DNA of 64,000 nucleotides, from NCBI GenBank assembly GCA_018815325.1, contig JAHIYE010000013.1, positions 265,704 to 329,703 on the forward strand, written 5' to 3'. This DNA comes from Gammaproteobacteria bacterium. Lineage in GTDB: Bacteria; Pseudomonadota; Gammaproteobacteria; Burkholderiales; Burkholderiaceae_C. The position numbers were made by a program, and so were the translations under genes. Below the pieces are notes generated by a model. That model had not been told where the DNA came from, did not search any database, and saw only the letters and a program-made list of their open reading frames with translations. Shown here piece by piece: positions 60,973 to 64,000 of the stretch. Within the stretch, counting starts at the first letter, position 1, and every line of letters begins with the position of its first letter.

Positions 60973-61812
60973 ATGACGCCTGAGCAATACGTACAGCAAA
61001 AAGCCGCCGCCTCGGGCAGCAGTTTCTATTACGCCTTCCTGTTTCTGCCCCCGCAACGCCGCGCCGCCATCACGGCCTTCTATGCGTTTTGCCGCGAAGT
61101 GGATGATGTGGTGGACGAGATGGTCGACCCCAGCGTGGCGGCCACCAAGCTGGCCTGGTGGCAGTCCGAAGTGGCCAAATCGTTCGCGGGAACGCCCAGC
61201 CACCCGGTGATGAAAGCCCTCATGCCGCTGGCCACCGACTACCAGATTGAGCCGCGCCATCTGCAGGCCGTGATTGACGGCTGCCAGATGGACCTGGAGC
61301 AGACCCGCTACCTTGATTTTGCCGGCCTGCAGCGCTACTGCCACTTGGTGGCCGGCATCGTGGGCGAAGTGGCTGCGCAGATCTTCGGCCAGACCGATGC
61401 ACAGACCACCGCCTACGCACACAAGCTGGGCCAGGCCTTTCAGCTCACCAACATCATCCGTGACGTGGGCGAAGACGCGCTGCGCGGGCGCATCTACCTG
61501 CCGGTGAGCGAGTTGCAGCAGTTCGATGTCAAGGCGAACGAGCTTCTCAAACGCAGCTACTCAGAGCGCTTCACCGCGCTCATGAAATTCCAGGCAGACC
61601 GCGCCCACCAGCTTTATGACGAAGCCTTTGCGTTGCTCCCTGCCGCCGATCGCCGCTCGCAAAAACCTGGTCTCATGATGGCCAGCATCTACCGCACCCT
61701 GCTGCGCGAGATTGAGCGCGACAACTTCCAGGTCCTGCACCAGCGCGTGCGCCTCACACCGCTGCGCAAGTTCTGGCTGGCGTGGAAAGTGCAGGCTCTG
61801 GGGCGTGTCTAG
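60973..61812 (+). CDS. hpnD: Presqualene diphosphate synthase HpnD
   Basis: A 279-residue prenyl synthase condensing two farnesyl diphosphates to presqualene diphosphate. The metal-binding motifs are CREVDDVVDEMVD and NIIRDVGEDALRGRIYLP; SGSSFYYAFLFLPP is the typical HpnD/CrtB opening. It follows hpnC by 66 bp and precedes hpnE. Confidence 0.93.
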   Translation: MTPEQYVQQKAAASGSSFYYAFLFLPPQRRAAITAFYAFCREVDDVVDEMVDPSVAATKLAWWQSEVAKSFAGTPSHPVMKALMPLATDYQIEPRHLQAVIDGCQMDLEQTRYLDFAGLQRYCHLVAGIVGEVAAQIFGQTDAQTTAYAHKLGQAFQLTNIIRDVGEDALRGRIYLPVSELQQFDVKANELLKRSYSERFTALMKFQADRAHQLYDEAFALLPAADRRSQKPGLMMASIYRTLLREIERDNFQVLHQRVRLTPLRKFWLAWKVQALGRV

Positions 61813-61827
61813 CATGGTGGCCATGGC

Positions 61828-63126
61828 ATGAGAGTCGCCGTCATCGGCGCTGGCTGGGCCGGCATGGCCTGTGCCGTCGAGCTCAGCCAGGCAGGTCACA
61901 CCGCTACAGTTTTTGAAGCATCTCGCGCAGTGGGGGGAAGAGCCAGAGCCCTCATCTCCACGCTTCCCAATGGGGATCAGGTTACGCTGGACAACGGCCA
62001 GCACATCCTGATTGGCGCCTACACCGACACCCTGCGCCTGATGCAACGCGTCGGTGTTGACCCACAGACTGCGCTCTTGCGCCTGCCCCTGACGCTGAAG
62101 TTTCCCGACAACCTGGGCCTGCAATTGCCGCGCTGGCCTACACCGCTAGACGCCTTCGCCGGCATCCTGGCCGCACGTGGCTGGCGCATGGGCGACAAAT
62201 GGTCACTGCTTCGCGCTGCGATCGGCTGGCAGCTCGCGGGTTTTCGATGCCAGCCACAGCGCTCCGTGGCCGAGTTGTGTGAGCGAGTAAGCCCCCGCGT
62301 GATGACTGAGCTGATCGAACCCCTGTGCGTATCCGCCCTCAACACACCGGCAGATGAAGCCAGCGGCCAGGTGTTTCTGCGCGTGCTGCATGACGCGCTG
62401 TTTGGCCTGCAAGGCGGCTCGCACCTGCTGCTGCCTCGCGTCGATCTGTCTGCCCTGTTTCCCCATGCCGCCGCGCGATGGCTGACATCACGTGGCTCGG
62501 AGGTCCGCCTGGGCGAGCGGGTGGACATGCTGCGCCCCGAAGGAACTCAGTGGCGCGTGCAAGGTGAGTTGTTCGATGCGGTGATGCTTGCCACTTCACC
62601 CTCAGAATCGATTCGGGCCCTTGATAAATCTGCGCAATACGCTACGGAATCCATAGCAAATCCAATGCAGCAATGGGCCCGGCGTGCCGAGCTTCTGCGC
62701 TTCGAGGCCATCGCCACCGTTTATGCCTGGGCCAGCGGCGCTGCCCTGCCTCACCCCATGCTGACGCTGCGGAGCAGTCCCACGGCCCCCGCCCAGTTCG
62801 TGTTCGACCGTGGCCAGCTCGGTGGGCCGGCCGGCCTGCTGGCTTTTGTGGTCAGCGCCAGTACGGGCGAGCGCGAGGCCTTGCAGGCACAGGTGCTGGT
62901 GCAGGCGAAGGAACAGTTGGGCCTGGAACTGGAGGCCGTACAGACCGTGGTCGAAAAGCGCGCCACCTTTGCCTGTACACCGGGCCTGCAGCGCCCAGGC
63001 ATGCACCTCGCCCCGGGTCTGCTGGCTTGCGGTGATTACGTGGAGGGTCCCTACCCGGCCACGCTGGAGGGCGCGGTGCGCAGTGCCATCGCGGCTGCGG
63101 CAGCCCTCACCAGTGCACAGGCTTAG
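61828..63126 (+). CDS. hpnE: Hydroxysqualene dehydroxylase HpnE
   Basis: A 432-residue FAD-dependent amine-oxidase-fold protein. The dinucleotide-binding N-terminus is AVIGAGWAGMACAVELSQAG followed by EASRAVGGRARAL. It removes the hydroxyl from hydroxysqualene to give squalene. Near residue 262 the segment IRALDKSAQYATESIANPM is encoded by an inverted repeat element. The C-terminus GLLACGDYVEGPYPATLEGAVRS is the FAD cap motif. A squalene-hopene cyclase is not in the window. Confidence 0.92.
   Translation: MRVAVIGAGWAGMACAVELSQAGHTATVFEASRAVGGRARALISTLPNGDQVTLDNGQHILIGAYTDTLRLMQRVGVDPQTALLRLPLTLKFPDNLGLQLPRWPTPLDAFAGILAARGWRMGDKWSLLRAAIGWQLAGFRCQPQRSVAELCERVSPRVMTELIEPLCVSALNTPADEASGQVFLRVLHDALFGLQGGSHLLLPRVDLSALFPHAAARWLTSRGSEVRLGERVDMLRPEGTQWRVQGELFDAVMLATSPSESIRALDKSAQYATESIANPMQQWARRAELLRFEAIATVYAWASGAALPHPMLTLRSSPTAPAQFVFDRGQLGGPAGLLAFVVSASTGEREALQAQVLVQAKEQLGLELEAVQTVVEKRATFACTPGLQRPGMHLAPGLLACGDYVEGPYPATLEGAVRSAIAAAAALTSAQA
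62610..62657. repeat. GCTA...ATAGC element in hpnE (reverse orientation)
   Basis: Core GCTACGGAATCCATAGC at 62641-62657; the second arm (GGGCCCTTGATAAATCTGCGC) lies to its left, so the element is in the opposite orientation to other copies. The hpnE frame reads through it. Confidence 0.72.
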
Positions 63127-63132
63127 GCCACG

Positions 63133-63825
63133 CTAGGCCAGCAAGGCGCACAGCTGCGCCAGATCGCTCACCGTGTGATGCGGCTCTTCGTCGTGACGCC
63201 AGACATGCGCGCTCCGGTTCACCCACACCGTCTGCATGCCTGCGCCCAGGCCTCCCAGCACATCGAGTGCCGCATCGTCACCGACATGCAGCACCTCATG
63301 CGAAGCCACACCCGCAGCCTGCGCCGCCGCATGAAAGATGCGGGCATCGGGTTTGCCAATGCCGAACTGCTGCGCGCTCAGGCCGGTCTTGAAAAATTCA
63401 CCCAAGCCCACCCGGGTGACATCGGCATTGCCATTGGACAGAGCCACCACCGGAAAGCGCTGCGCCAGAAACGCCAGCGCTGGCCGCGCATCGGCATACA
63501 GCTCCACGCGCTGGCGTTCTGCAAAGAAGACTTCAAAAGCCTGCTCGGCCAGCAAGGTGTCTTCGCCAGCTTGATGCAAGGCCAGTCGAATGCACTCGCG
63601 CCGCAGCGCGCTCAGGTTATGGCCCCAGTCCGGCCGGCTTTGCAGCACCTGCTGTCGCAAGGCCAGACGCACTTGTGGGTCTGCAAACAGCTGCGCAGTT
63701 TGCGGGGCCTGCAGCTGCAGCCAGCCCGAGAGAGCTTGCTCGGCCCGCTCGATGGTGGGCCAGATGGGCCACAGGGTGTCGTCGAGGTCCAGGGTTATTG
63801 CCCTGATTTTTGAAATATCCAGCAT
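63133..63825 (-). CDS. HAD-family phosphatase
   Basis: A 230-residue haloacid dehalogenase-like hydrolase. The nucleophile motif is [14 protein letters not shown], motif [12 protein letters not shown], the lysine in [10 protein letters not shown] and motif [16 protein letters not shown] helical cap lies between motifs I and II, as in phosphoglycolate phosphatase-like enzymes. Start at 63825 ([10 protein letters not shown]) preferred over longer frames that overlap hemH. It is convergent with hpnE and divergent from hemH. Confidence 0.87.
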   Translation of the reverse strand: MLDISKIRAITLDLDDTLWPIWPTIERAEQALSGWLQLQAPQTAQLFADPQVRLALRQQVLQSRPDWGHNLSALRRECIRLALHQAGEDTLLAEQAFEVFFAERQRVELYADARPALAFLAQRFPVVALSNGNADVTRVGLGEFFKTGLSAQQFGIGKPDARIFHAAAQAAGVASHEVLHVGDDAALDVLGGLGAGMQTVWVNRSAHVWRHDEEPHHTVSDLAQLCALLA

Positions 63826-63844
63826 AGGTGCGGGAGAATACCGC

Positions 63845-64000
63845 ATGACCTTCGCTAAAGAACCCCCGTTTACCCATGGCAAGCCCGAGGGCACTGCCGT
63901 GCTGTTCTGCAACCTCGGCACACCCGACGCTCCCACCGCACCCGCGCTGCGGCGTTATCTGGGTGAGTTTTTGAGCGACCACCGCGTGGTGGAAATCCCC
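63845..64000 (+). CDS. hemH: Ferrochelatase N-terminus (partial, cut by window edge)
   Basis: The first 52 codons begin [20 protein letters not shown], with [20 protein letters not shown] and [12 protein letters not shown], the standard ferrochelatase opening. It inserts iron into protoporphyrin IX. The rest lies beyond the window. Confidence 0.93.
   Translation, partial: MTFAKEPPFTHGKPEGTAVLFCNLGTPDAPTAPALRRYLGEFLSDHRVVEIP

Noticed and set aside
1-64000. Integrated mobile element or genomic island
   Set aside because: No integrase, transposase, tRNA-flanking direct repeats or toxin genes were seen; the MSHA region has base composition similar to its neighbours by eye.

Overview
The window reads as a chromosomal segment of a betaproteobacterium, most likely order Burkholderiales, family Comamonadaceae. 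Supporting points are a moderately GC-rich sequence, a Bug-type solute receptor, the small Trp-rich membrane protein typical of this order, hpnCDE, and at least eight copies of a short element built on an exactly 17-bp GCTA...ATAGC palindrome of the kind scattered through Comamonadaceae genomes. No phage, integrase, transposase or CRISPR array is visible.

Region 1 (1-24.2 kb) is mainly metabolic. A truncated GAF-type sensor, a universal stress protein and a FadE-like acyl-CoA dehydrogenase come first. A malonate module follows: matB (malonyl-CoA ligase), a Bug receptor and a GntR regulator on the minus strand, divergent from matA (malonyl-CoA decarboxylase), with a MatR-like dyad between them. 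Next are lgt, ilvD, a Trp-rich membrane protein, a c-type cytochrome, a decayed diguanylate cyclase, an L-asparaginase divergent from lexA (with a clear LexA box), and a run of acyl-CoA genes (PaaH-like dehydrogenase, enoyl-CoA hydratase, Crp/Fnr regulator, ACAD10-type kinase and dehydrogenase), then a glutathione S-transferase.

Region 2 (22.9-48 kb) is an MSHA-type pilus locus, all on the minus strand except one membrane protein gene. It is split into three units: mshE-G-F-A followed past a terminator by a small protein, a methyltransferase and a GT41 O-GlcNAc-transferase-like enzyme; mshC-D-O-P-Q; and mshI-I2-J-K-L-M-N followed by an HD-GYP gene. MshE has a c-di-GMP-binding type N-terminus and the HD-GYP protein keeps its catalytic motifs, so assembly and degradation of the signal seem to be encoded together. 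The giant MshQ adhesin carries an 11-G tract in its coding strand, a candidate phase-variation switch. This adhesin plus glycosylation-cassette plus c-di-GMP arrangement is the most interesting system in the window.

Region 3 (48-64 kb) holds tRNA-Gly, tRNA-Cys and tRNA-Leu separated by intrinsic-terminator hairpins, the protein quality-control set lon, clpX, clpP and tig, another tRNA-Leu, an RND efflux pair whose permease gene ends inside a 77-bp tandem repeat, the squalene-synthesis genes hpnC-hpnD-hpnE, a HAD phosphatase, and the start of hemH at the right edge. Functions are assigned by recognising motifs and family features in the translated sequence; no database search was possible.
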